From: Acanthamoeba castellanii str. Neff
Lineage: Eukaryota; Discosea; Longamoebia; Acanthamoebidae
Assembly (NCBI RefSeq): GCF_000313135.1
Contig: NW_004457702.1
Location: forward strand, 124,001 to 188,000
Direction of reading: 5' to 3'
DNA length: 64,000 bases
Both the position numbers and the translations under genes were made by a program. Shown piece by piece: positions 46,018 to 57,843 of the stretch. How positions within the stretch are numbered: the stretch's first letter is position 1; every line of letters begins with the position of its first letter. The notes under the pieces were generated by a model that had not been told where the DNA came from, searched no databases, and saw only the letters and a list, made by a program, of their open reading frames with translations.

Positions 46018-49000
46018 ATGTTCCGGGCCGGACAGCTAGCTTGCGCGCGACCAGAAGGAACTCGAAAGGAAGGGCGCGAGGTCGTTGCCGGGTGCGTACG
46101 AAGCTTCGAAAGATTGGCGAAGATGGAAGAAAAAGAAAAGCGAAGGGGAGACGAGCTGTTGATCCTCGTAGGTACGCAGACGGGGACGGCGGAAGAGTTG
46201 GGCGGACGCCTGGCCTTCGTGGCCCGCAAGCATGGCCTCACCGCCCGCCTCCTTCCCTTCGACCAATACGACGTGGTACTTGCACCCCTCATAAAAGATT
46301 TAAAATGATTAAAATTCTATTATTTTATTGTTCTTTATTTACACGTTGCCGTGCACCACAAATAGAACGAGCTGACGAAGGAGTCGCTGGTGGCCATCTG
46401 CTGCTCCACGTACGGCACGGGCACCTTCCCAGCCAACACGCAGGCACGCACTCCCACAATGCCCTCTTCTTACGTCCGATGGCTGGGGGCTGACGTCAGC
46501 TGAAAAAACGCGGCGTTGATGACGTGTGGGATTGCTTGTGTGGCACACGATCAGAGAGCGTGGGAGGAGCTGAATGGAATGCCCGAAGGCTCTTTGGCAC
46601 AGCTGCGCTTTGGTGTGTTTGGACTGGGCAACAAGAACACGCGACACGACTTCAACAACGCTGCCAAGGTGCGGATGCGCCTCTCCACCGAATCGCCAGG
46701 CAGCTCAACTTCAACCTCAACTGCACACACACACGCGTTACCCCACCATACCGCACAAACACCACCACAGAAACTGCACGCAAAGCTGTTGGCACTCGGT
46801 GCCACGGACGTCCACAAGCTCGGTCTCGGCTGCGAACTCGATCCCGATGGGTGCGTACGCATTCAACGTTCACATCCAAATAATCGCTTGACGTGCATTC
46901 ACACATGTGCGTGTGCGTGTGTGCGTGTGCGTGCGGTTTGCACCAGGCACTACACTGCGTTCGTGCCGTGGATGATTGGGTTTTTCTCGGGCATCGTTAG
47001 TGACGCGGAGAAGGAGGCGCTGGAGAAGAACCCCCTGCACATCTCCTCGGCCCTGTACAAGGTCACCGAGCAGCCCGCGCCCGAGCTCTCCGAAAGCATG
47101 TCCAGCTCGCGCCGCGTCGAACGCAAACGCGGCGCTCCGCCGGGCTACACCTACGTCAAGCTGAAGCGCAACAAGAAGGTCACGCCCGAGAACTACATAC
47201 GTCGCATCTACCGAGCCGACATCTCCCTCAAGCACACCGATTTGAAGTATGCATCGCCTCAACCTTGGTTGGCTTGTGGCCACACAAGAGCCTGACTCCC
47301 CTTCTTTTCCCTCGATAGCTATGAGGTGGGCGATCACATCTCCATCTTGCCGCAGAACGACGTCGGTTCGGTCTCGGCCTTCATGCGATTCTACGATCTC
47401 GACCCCACGGCGTCGCTCACCATCACTCCGATCTTGGAAGGTGCGTACCTTCGTTTTCAGAGACTTGCGGCCCGCAACCAGGAGTTCACTCACGGTGGAT
47501 TGAGCTTGCAGGCCTGCCGCCGCTGAAGATCACGCAGCCGCTGACCGTGAGCGAACTGTTGACAAAATACCTGGACCTGTTCGGGCGGCCCACCAAGCAC
47601 CTGATCCGCTTCATCGCCCAGTCGCTCAGCCCGGCCGAGAAGCAGAAGCTTCAGCTGCTCATCGACGATCCCGTACGTTTGGCCGTCGGCTATCACTTTG
47701 CTTTGAGTGCTGGCCACTTGCATTGCTTCTGATCACCGAAACTCTGCAGGTTGCATGGGAGTCGTTCCAAGCCGAGTTCCCCTCGGCCTGCGACATCTTG
47801 CTGCGTTACTCGTCTGTCCGGTTGACCCTCGCCGAGCTGGTCACCTTCATCCCCCTGATTCGGCCCCGCCTCTACTCCATGATCAGCTGTCCTCAGGTAC
47901 TCGTCAAACGCTCCCACATCACACTAACGCCACGAGTGTCAGAACTGCTAAAGCAGCTGTCTCTGTTCAGCTGCATCGGAGGCAGCTACGATTGATCTAT
48001 CTTTGCCGCGAGTGGCGCGCGCCCGGCGGGAGGACAGTGAAAGGACTGGCCACCTCGTATCTTTCCCGCCTTAAACGCAAGCACGGTACGATCGCACCAC
48101 ACACGACACACGACACAACACACAGCACATAAAGCACAACACGCACGCTGATAACTAGATATGGAATGCAGACCTGTTGGCAGTGAAAATACAGAAGGGC
48201 GTGTTCCGGTACGACGAACAGAAGGCCAAAGCGCCGCTCATGTTCGTCGCTCTGGGCACGGGCGTGGCCACCGCCATCTCCCTGCTCCACCTCCGCAAGG
48301 CCATGCTCGATCAAGGTACCGCGTACCACCGCCCATGGGCGTGCCATTTTCATGTCGTGCGCCCACACCATCTCTCGTGTCTCGTGCGTCATGTGATCGT
48401 GTGTGACGTCAGGCGCCACGGTGGGCTCAATGGTCCTATTCTACGGCTGTCGACACAAGGACCAGGATTTTCTATTCCAGAAGGAGCTCGACCAGTTCGT
48501 CCAGACCGGTAAGTTAGTGACCGTACCGATTACAGGCAGGACATCGCGTTTTGTTGACTTCCCGGTCCACAGGGGTGCTCAACCAAGTCGTGTCGGCGTT
48601 CTCGCACGATCAAGAAGAGCGCGTATTCGTACAGGACAAGATTCGCGAGAAGAAGGAGCTGGTGGCCTCCTATGTGCAACACAAGGACGCCCTTTACTAT
48701 TACTGCGGGTAACCCGCCCGGGCTATGAGTGATTGTTTTTGTTCCCCCCCCCCAATGGTTTAACTCCGATCACTGCATACAGGCTGGGCGGCGTAGTGCC
48801 ATTCTTGGTCGAGGAGGCCATCGGCGAGGCGATCGTCACCATGGTTCATGATCTCCCCCTCCTCTCGATGCATGCGACCACCCACACCAACCGCCTCGTT
48901 GTTCCAGGGCAAGTCGCAGCACGAAGCCGAAGCGTTGATCACGGAGATGCGGTCCGAGCAGCGGTGGTTCGTCGAGGCCTACTCTGCGACTCTCACCAAA

Positions 49001-50058
49001 AACCTTGAGCTCGGTACCGATCATTTCAATTTTCGTTTCTCCATGGAAGAATGAGATGACACATTACGATTGGGCTGTGCAGAGGTGATAGAGAAGCACG
49101 ACGTGGAGGAGGTGCGTGCGCCGGTGATCTTCTCGGAGAAGGGCAGCCTTCGCGCCGGATCCTTGGAGAAGGTCATCGAGTGGGTGTGCTCTAAGCCATT
49201 GACCGGCGACAACCGGAACGAGGTACCGGTTCACCTACTCTCCAACATCAGAGAGAAATGCGCATTTTGACCTTAATGGCGTGTGGCGGTGGTTCGACCA
49301 GATCTGGTCCGATAGAGATGCGTTCCTGTTGTGCTATCGCCAGTACTGCACGCCCGAGCAACTGCTCGAGAAGATCACCTCCCTGTACGTTTTTGCCCCG
49401 AGCCGGCACCCACCGCTAATCTCCAGCCTATGACCATCGCGCCCATTTACCACTAATCTTGGTTATGTACCTGCAACGAACGAACAGGGTGGCAATGTAT
49501 TCGTTGCATTCGGGCGAAGAGAGCGTCTCCACGAAGGCGTTTGTCTCAAAGTACCGCATCATGACCACCTTTCTTACCTGTATCCTGGATGATGGTGACT
49601 GATGAACTATTCTTGTTTCGGGCCCGGGCGCGAAGTGTGCTGGACTTCATGCACCGGTGGGTGGAAGGCTGGGCGCTGCACGACTTTAGAGCTGAAACGC
49701 ACGACATCGCGCTCACCTCCATTCCTGGTACTGCTGCTGCTTGTGGTAACTGTTCATTTGTTAAATGGCGAATGACTTGCTCATTATTCTTCTTATTTTA
49801 GAGGAGCATGACAGTGCGCACGATGAGCCATTGAGCTCAAAGCTGCTCAAGTTTGTATCGATAGTGGCCCACGACCAAGTGTCGAGCTTCACCGAATCTC
49901 TCGACAGGCTCAAGTGCGGAGCGGCGGCGGTATGCTCTCTTTATCTCCACTGGAACGTGAAACTTTTGGCGCCCCTAACCACTTTTCGTTCTTTGTTTTT
50001 CATTCATCCATTAAACCTGCAGGCTAGAAAAAAGAAACTGATGTACGTCCAACCTCAC

Positions 50059-50096
<38 letters not shown>

Positions 50097-53016
50097 CACA
50101 CACACACACACACACACAACACCACCTCACACGCACCAACGCACACACCGGCTCACGTTTGTTGCATCTGCAGTATGGTCGTCAAGGATTCGCGCGCCAA
50201 CCACTCCTTCCCCACCCTTACGCGGTACTGCCAATCTCACCAATCAGCCTTTCACTGTTCGTGAAAGAACTCACGCCTTTCCGTCCCCCCTCACTGCAGG
50301 CAACAGTCCAGCTCACCGCGTGATCTCACCGATTCGGTCATTCTTCAACGGTTCCAGTACGTGCCCTCCCCGCGTGTTGCATGCGTGTCTCATGGCACTC
50401 AACCGACCGAGCTGTTCTGTCTTTTAGGAAGCGCAAGTCCGATCCGTCAGTGCTGAAGGACATGACCTGCAATTTGGTCTCAGGTCAGATCGGCTCGGTA
50501 CTCGACTTCGAAGCCGAAGAGCTGGCCCTGCATCTCGCCTTCAAAGAACAACAGCGCTACAACAAGTGCGTAGCCTCTCTTTGCACCTTTCTTTCTCATT
50601 TTAGAGTCACTTTAGAGTGGTTATTATACTATATCTATATCTTTTATTTACTATGTATACTTATATATTAACACCTATTTCTGAATTAGAATTACTGCCT
50701 TGGATCTGTTGGTGAACATCAAGCGCCCGGTGGGCTTGATCACCGACTTTGCGAAGGCGTCGAACAAGATCAGCAGCTGGGTGGCGACGGAGATCGTGAC
50801 GGCGCCTGACGAGAAGTCCCGCGTGGCGACCATCGAGGCGTTCATCAAGGTGGCGCAGTGCTGCTGGGAGCTCAACAGCTTCAACACAGCCATGGACATC
50901 ATCTCGGGCCTCAACAGCTTCTCTATCTCACGACTCAAGCAAATTTGGGATGTATGCATCGCTACCCACACGCCACACACGACACACACGACACGCGACA
51001 CACACGCCATACACGACACACAGCCTCACTGTGCATTCGGCAGTCGGTCTCCGCACGAGGGCACGAGGTATTGGACGGCCTGGTGTCGGGTATGGACCCA
51101 GCGGGCAACTTCCGTAACTATCGCAACCACGCCGAGACTTTGGCCCCGCCCATGACTCCCTACATCGGTACCGAGCCTTCATCCTTAAGCGCCGATCTCT
51201 GTTCCCCTCTCACCGGCTTGCGTGTGCGCACCCGCAGCTTTGGTGCTGCGTGACCTCACCTTTGCCAATGACGGCAATCCGAGCTTCCTCGAGGGGTACG
51301 GGCACCAATTCAGTTAATTCCTGAACGTTGATTCAACACTCACATCACACTCTTCTGTTTTCTTTAAAGCGACTTGATCAACTTTGAGCGGATGACGCTG
51401 TTCTTCTCCATTATCTCGGACATTCTCAAGTACCAGCTGTTGCCGCAGCATCAGATCCAAGTGAACGACACTGCGCTCTCATTCCTGAATGGTGTTGAGG
51501 TACTCCACGCTTCCTGAGAAAATGCGCTGCGTCGCGCTTGCTTTGATTCAATTCTCATCACACACCACGTTCATGTCGCGGTCATCAACACACCAGGTGT
51601 TTGATGAGGACCGTCTGTACAAGCGATCGCTCGAGATTCAGCCGTCGGCCAGGAAGGACGCGGGCCAAGCCACCAACGAGGGGAAGGAAGACGACATCGA
51701 ACAAACGAAGCTCATTCGCATCGTGCACCGAGTTGTCGCCTGTCAGGACTTCAAAGCGCTCAAGGTACCCGCCACTTGACACGAACACATTACACACGGC
51801 ATGCGGGCATTTACCGTGAACTCTCTCTAGGTGATCCTGGACGCCCAGCCGGACATTGTCAATATTGCGAACGACCGATTGAAGACGCCGCTACACTTGG
51901 CCTGCACCAGTATGACACGCACACGCACACTCACACTCACACAAGAGCACTCACGTTCTTCACTTTGTGGCCGCACAGTCGGAAACGCCAAGGTGGTGGC
52001 GCTCCTGCTGGAAGACAGACGAGGCGCTCAGACCGACTTGCGCGACATCAACGGCGACACCGCTCTTCACTTTGCCGCGTCTCACAACCACCTGAAGGTG
52101 CTTCCCCCTCTTCTCCTTTACACGTCCCTCACCAAGCCTCCGTTGGAGGCCTCACACATCACCATATGTATACATATGTGGTGTCCAGATCGTGAAAATG
52201 CTGCTGAAGAAGGGAGCCTCGCCCAACATTTTGAACGAAAAGAAGCTTTCGCCGTTGGATGTGGCCACGCCCAGCGTGCAGTCCTATCTCAAGGTGAGCC
52301 TGTTCAGGCCGATGTTCGAAAGCCTGAAGAAGGAGATCGTGTTCGATGACAAGAGGTACCTAGATCTACGCACTTATTCTTCAGTGAACGCTACGAGTGA
52401 TCAGCTGGCTCAAGTCCTCTATGTTTGTGTGTAGTGGTGGCAAGAACCGTCCGTTGATGGTGTGGACCGATTCGCTGTCTGTTGGTGTGAAGAAGTTCGA
52501 CAAGGCCCACCAGCGTCTCGTGGAGTACATCAACGTTCTCTTTGCCATCATTGGGTACCAGCCAATTCCCACCATACCCACACATGTTCTCCTGCTCACC
52601 ATCGTCATCACACTCACCTTTTGTCCGACCAGAACGCAAGAGAAGGACAAGCGGAAGCAGCAGATCACCTCGCTGTTGCAGTGCCTGATTGACTACACTC
52701 AGTATCACTTTGCGCAGGAAGAGGAGCTCTTTACGCAGCTCAACTACCCCGATGAGGCCGGCCACGTCCGCAAACACAAGCACGTCTTTTCCCAGTATAT
52801 CTTGTACGAGTGTTGCCAACATGATTGCTAACATGGCACCACCAACATCTCCAGGCGTTTGCTCGAGCAGGTAGAGCAGTTTTGCAAGTTGCACCAAAAG
52901 GGCAAGAGCATCAACTTGAGCAAGCTGGCCAAGTTCCTCCGCGAATGGCTGCTGCACCATATCATGGAAGACGACATGAAGTACAAGCCCTTCTTCCACC
53001 AGCACAACATTTACTG
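46018..53016 (+). CDS. Diflavin reductase-RasGEF-ankyrin-hemerythrin multidomain protein
   Basis: A chain of exons with no in-frame stop, about 7 kb. From the ATG at 46018: flavodoxin domain (LLILVGTQTGTAEELGGRLA, CCSTYGTGTFPANTQ, FGVFGLGNKNT); FAD domain (KLKRNKKVTPENYIRRIY, YEVGDHISILPQND, RPRLYSMISCPQ); NADPH domain (LMFVALGTGVATAISLLHLR, VLFYGCRHKDQDFLF, DALYYYCG). At 49020-49083 an intron joins LTKNLEL in frame to EVIEKHDVEE and the RasGEF N-terminal domain (KGSLRAGSLEKVIEWV, FLLCYRQYCTPEQLLEKI). The catalytic RasGEF follows (LDFEAEELALHLAFKEQQRY, SNKISSWVATEIV, FIKVAQCCWELNSFNTAMDI, LRDLTFANDGNPSFLEG). Next come ankyrin repeats (about 51830-52290: DRLKTPLHLACT, GDTALHFAASHNHLK) and a C-terminal hemerythrin domain (52436-53016). 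The CGD motif at the NADPH-domain end is CGL. Retaining the 49020 intron would give a reductase-only product ending at 49054. Confidence 0.8.
50062..50119. repeat. (CA)n microsatellite in a RasGEF intron
   Basis: About 58 bases of CA with one AACA interruption. Confidence 0.85.
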
Positions 53017-53034
53017 AGTTGGTGAATGTCCGCA

Positions 53035-53040
53035 AATAAA
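53035..53040 (+). terminator. Polyadenylation signal after the hemerythrin-ended gene
   Basis: AATAAA starts 18 bases after the stop codon at 53016; no competing signal lies between. The next ATG on the same strand is at 53129. Confidence 0.45.
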
Positions 53041-53128
53041 TAAGATTGCCTTGATGTTTATTTTTTGCATTTGTATTAGTATTTTATTTTTTTATCAAAG
53101 AGCCAGTGTTGCTTCAGGATCTGCGAAG

Positions 53129-54164
53129 ATGAAGTCCACAACAAGGGGCATGATCGGCGTGCGGGCAGTACGGCCCAACTTCTCCACCCTTGCATGGTTG
53201 GATCAATTGGCGATTCCTAGAATTGCTACCGGCACTGCGGCCCTACGGACCCGATCTGCGATCCCCTCGCCTGCTCTTCAGCTGAGAAGAAACATCTCAC
53301 AGCTGCTCGCCCAGCGCCCCTCATCTTCCCTTCCAATTATCACCAATTCGCGATTTTCGATCCATTTTGCCGCCCGCCGCTACGCAAGCACCTCCACCGA
53401 GGAGGCCACCGCTTCATCAAGCGACGCGAAGCGGACCAACGTTGCTGAAGAAGATGCCAACAACACCACAACACAGACCCGCGCGACGGCCGGCGAGATG
53501 GAGCTGATCTACGACGCACCAAAGAAGGGGTGCGGCGTCTTTCATCTTGTTGTGCCCGCTGCCACTGAAGGCTGATGCTATGTTGTGCTCCACACCATAA
53601 CAACGCCAGGATCCTGCGCGGGTTGAAGCTCTTCTCGCTGACGACGTGCCTGGCCTCGCTCGCCGGAACGCCCATCCTGGTCATGTTTGGCAACCCCGAT
53701 GTGCCCCTGCTGGGCCGCTCGGCCTTGGGCATCACCGGTACACACCACATTGCTTTGCTTGCGCCCATCTCACACATGACCATTCACCACACGCGTTGTG
53801 TTCTGTTGCGTGCGTTGCACGTGCGGTCGCAGCTTTGTTCTTTGGTGTGAGCACGACGGCGCTGCTGAATCATCTCACGAAGGGCTATGTGACCAAGGCC
53901 TACCTCACCACGCCGACGGTGCTTGCTGATGACCACGCGCCTGAAGAGCAGCCGAAGCAGAAGCTGGTGCTGCACACCTACAATCTGCTCACGCGCACGC
54001 GGACGGAGGAGGTCGACGTGGACGACATCCAGGCACCGCAGACCATCATGCCCTACGTCACCTTCTACTCGGAGCGCAACCGCAAGAACTACTGCCTCGA
54101 GTACACCGCCTTTGAGGACAAGGACCTGTGGCACGACCTCTTCCCCTTTGCTGATCGTGAGTGA
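53129..54164 (+). CDS. TMEM70-like mitochondrial membrane protein
   Basis: ATG at 53129. The N-terminal 100 residues are Arg/Ser-rich with few acids, including FAARRYASTSTEE, as in a mitochondrial presequence. After a short acidic stretch comes MELIYDAPKKG, then across an intron ARILRGLKLFSLTTCLASLAG and a second hydrophobic segment LGITALFFGVSTTALLNHLTKGYVTKAYL. This order (YxGP/YDAP motif, two membrane helices, H-x-x-x-K-x-Y-V) is that of TMEM70/TMEM186-like proteins, which in animals assist ATP synthase and complex I assembly in the inner membrane. The C-terminal matrix part has LHTYNLLTRTRTEEVDVDDI and YVTFYSERNRKNYCLEY. Two to three introns; AATAAA follows at 54181. Confidence 0.72.
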
Positions 54165-54506
54165 ACAACTCTCAACCCAAAATAAAACAAAACGCTTTTT
54201 ATTTGATTTTATTTGCAGTCGTCTGATTTATAATTTAGTTTATTCTTGATTTTATCGACAACAAGGAGAGGCGCTCCTTGAACTTTTCGTTGGCCTTTTC
54301 AAGGGCTCTCGTAGACGAGCGCGAGTGGCGGCGTTTTGTGGGTACGCGGGTGTGGGCAGGTTGGGCCGCGAACCTTCTTCTTTCTGTGTCGCCGCTGCGT
54401 TCGTTGACTTTTTCTTGTTCCTCGCCTCCTTCCTCGCCGCTTTCTGTGGGGCCACCTCCGCTTCGGCTCACGACTTCTTCCTCATTCGCCCCATCTGTGC
54501 CGTCAC
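54165..54506. other. Intergenic region
   Basis: 342 bases after the TMEM70-like stop, beginning with an AATAAA at 54181-54186. The stretch 54235-54530 is open on the minus strand in two frames, both basic and low-complexity and both without an ATG. I see no convincing gene. Confidence 0.4.
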
Positions 54507-56361
54507 ATGGAAGAAACGAAGATTGTAGTGGCTCGCATGGACGCGAGCTCTGAAAACGACGTAGCCTCCCCCACCGCTGCTACTTCTTTTTGGATTGATC
54601 ATTTTTCTGACATATTTATTTATATTTATATTTATAATATAATAAATAATAATAAATAACAAATTTTGGTCGAATAAACACTACAGGGGAGGAGGGGCGG
54701 AAATGGGGAGCTGATCAGTACGGACTCGCAGACGCTGTTGCCGCCGGATACCACCAAATGGCCCAAGAGCATTGCCTTCATCATGGGCAACGAAGCCTGC
54801 GAACGGTTCACTTCTTCTTCTATTACTACTCTTCCACCACGCGCTGCTCCGCTGTGTGTCAACGCGTCGAGTGCGTGCGCGGTCATGTGTCGTGCGCTCA
54901 TCACCGTGTGCCTTTTCTCGTGACCAGGTTCTCCTTCTACGGGCTCAAGGCCATCCTGGCCCTCTATCTGCACAAGTACCTGCTCTTCTCCGAAGATACC
55001 TCCACCATGGTCCGTTCCTCTCTTGCGTGCGTGTGGTGGCGCCTCATCAATCAGGCTATGGCTGGCAATGTCGGATCGCGGGTCGCTCAACAGCAACAAA
55101 AACAACCACCACCACCACCAGATCATCCACGCGTTCATCTTTGGCGCCTACTCGTGCGCTTTGTTCGGTGGCTACATCTCAGATTCTTTCCTCGGTACAA
55201 CCTGCTCTACGCACGCGCGTGTGTGGATTGCGATTTTGCTCAGCTGGGTTCACCGTTGGTTCACACCTGTTGTGTTGTGTTGTGTTGTGTTGTGTGTGTC
55301 GTGTGCGGTGTGTGTGTGTGTGTGTGTGTGTGTGTGATGACGTACGTCAGGCAAGTTCAAGACGATCCTCTATCTGTCGTTCGTGTACGTGGCGGGCAGC
55401 ATCGTGTTGTCGGTGACCTCCATTCCGGGCGCCACGGGCGACCCTCCGCATTGGTGGGGCGCCGCCGTCGGACTCACCCTCGGTATGCTCCTGAGCAGCT
55501 GCTTCGCATTCTTCGGAACGTGTGCGGTGCGGCGTGCCGCGCGTGGAGTGCTGACGTGTGCGGTACTGCGCGTGTTTGTGCTTTGTGTGACGCCACGCAG
55601 TCTCGCTGGGTACGGGTGGCATCAAGCCCTGCGTGTCCTCGTTCGTCGGTGACCAGTTCGTCAAGGGCCAGGAGGCGATGTTGGGCATGGTCTTCGCGAT
55701 GTTCTACTTTTGCATCAACGCCGGCAGCCTCGCGTCGACCATCATCACGCCGCTGCTCCGCGAGCACACCACTGTACGTACAGTGTCGGGGTGTTGGTTG
55801 TCGCACCGCTCAACAGAGCACTTGGACGCGACTCATTGCGTTGTTCGGTGTTGGGGTCCAGTACTACATCGCGTTCGGCGTGCCCGCAGCGCTGTTGACC
55901 CTGGCCACGATCGTCTTCTGGGCCGGCCTCCCCACCTACCGCATCGTACGCCTCCACCTGTCCCCCGACGCGGTCACGAAACCATACAAACCTCACACAT
56001 GTTTGGAATTCTGCAGGTGCCTCCCGGGGCCAACATGACCAACATCCTCTTTGGAGCCCTCGCCGTACGGACTCCATTGCCCAGTTGCGTGTTGCGTGTT
56101 GCGTGTTGCGTGTTGCGTGCTGCGTGCTGCGTGTTGAGGTGCGAATGTGGAATTTTTGCAGGCCGGGTTCAGGGGCAAGTTCAGATCGGGCGGACCCAAG
56201 AAGGGGTTCTGGGAGCACGCCGAGGACAAGTACGATCGCCAGACCATCAGCGACATCAAGGCGGCCCTCGGCGTCTACCGAGTGTTCATGTACCGACCGC
56301 GCTCTCCCCGCTACCGAGTTCACCGCACTCTCATCTCACCCCTCCTCGTGTGTGTGTGTGT

Positions 56362-56395
<34 letters not shown>

Positions 56396-57729
56396 GCGCG
56401 CGCTTGTCTGTGCATTCCAGTCCACTGCCCGTGTTCTGGTCGCTGTTCGACCAGCACGCCTCCCGCTGGGTATTCCAGGTACGGTGGCCTCGTCTGCTGT
56501 GTCACCCCGCCACCTTAAATAACACTAGCTCGCCTCAATTGACTGTGCGCGCTCTGGGCTTCCACTCAGGCGGACCTCATGGACCGCGAAATCTTTGGAC
56601 TCACCATCCAGCCCGACCAAGTCCCCACCCTCAACCCCCTGATCATGCTCGTACGCCTCACCACACACAACACACACACCAACACACACACACACACCAC
56701 GCACGCACCACGCACACATCACGCACCACGCACGCACCACGCATGCACCACGCACACGCCATTGTCTAGACGCTGCAAGTCACTTACCACCTTTGACGAC
56801 AGACGCTCATTCCCATTTTCAACAAAGTGGTGTACCCCGGCCTCGAGAAAATCGGTGTACGGCCCCTTTCTCTGCGCGGCATGAACGGGCGCTTGATTGA
56901 TGTATGTTTCTTTTTTTCTTTCTTTTTTCTTTTGGCGCTGTGTGTGCAATGCAGATCCGATTGAGACCGTTGATGCGCATGTCGATCGGCATGCTCTTCA
57001 TTTCGCTTTCGTTCGTCGTGGCCGGCTTCATTGAGCTCTGGCTCGAGGAGGACCACCTCTTCATCGCCTGGCAGGTACACACAACTCTTCGTGCAACCTA
57101 GGTAGACCAAATAACCTAAAAATTTCTCACATACCGCACACACCGCCACACACCGCACACACCGCACACATGACACGCACGCACACCGCACACACCGCAC
57201 ACGATAACAGATCCCACAATATTTCCTGTTGGGATGCGGCGAGATCATGGTCTCGATCACGGGCCTCGAGTTCGCCTACAGCCAGGCGCCCCAGTCGATG
57301 AAGAGCGTGGTCATGGCCGGCTGGCTGCTGACCACGGCCGTGGGCAACGCCATCGTCGCCGTCATCGCCGAGTCCAAGATCTTCTCCGAGCGGTGGATCG
57401 AGTTCTTCTTCTTCGCCGGCCTCATGGTGGTCTTCATCGCCATCTTCATCGGCTTCACCTTCAACTACCGCTACGTCGAAGATGCCGCCGCCGCCGCTGA
57501 CGACGGGCTGGCGGGTCTGGGCGGCCAGAGCGACGGCGACAGCTTCCACCAGGACGGCAAGCGCAAGTCGTCGTCGTCGAACAAGAAGGAGGAGCGACGA
57601 CGGCTCATGCGCGATGATCGCTTCGAGGAGGGCGTCGTGATCGACCACGAGGACCCCTACCCGACCCTCCACCGCGGCAACCACAGCAGCAAGCGCGACA
57701 CCTCCGGCTACGACCAGCTCGATGCCTAA
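54507..57729 (+). CDS. Proton-dependent oligopeptide transporter (POT/PTR2, SLC15 family)
   Basis: A major-facilitator transporter that imports di- and tripeptides with protons. Exon 1 starts at 54507 (METKIVVARMDASSEND-like; a second ATG at 54537 is possible) and joins in phase 0 to the exon at 54686 leading into TKWPKSIAFIMGNEACERF. Later exons: FSFYGLKAILALYLHKYLLF, IFGAYSCALFGGYISDSFLG with the PTR2 signature, then KTILYLSFVYVAGSIV, GTGGIKPCVSSFVGDQF and MVFAMFYFCINAGSLAS (the FYxxINxG element), VFWSLFDQHASRWVFQA and NPLIMLTLIPIFNKVVYP. The final helices (QYFLLGCGEIMVSITGLEFAYSQAP; FFFAGLMVVFIAIFIGFTF) precede a long acidic cytosolic tail ending LDA-stop. About twelve membrane segments and fourteen introns, several rich in TG or CA. 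Confidence 0.93.
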
Positions 57730-57843
57730 ATATTGTGAAGTAATCCCCGTACCATAAAAATACCACCATTCACCTAATTACGCATTATAAACAAGAAGTA
57801 ATGTATAATTAAATAAATAATAATTAAATGTTGAATATAATAT

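Noticed and set aside
54235..54534. Basic minus-strand open frames before the POT transporter
   Set aside because: Two overlapping low-complexity frames, neither with an ATG start nor a recognisable domain. The first coding exon of the POT gene overlaps the right end on the other strand.
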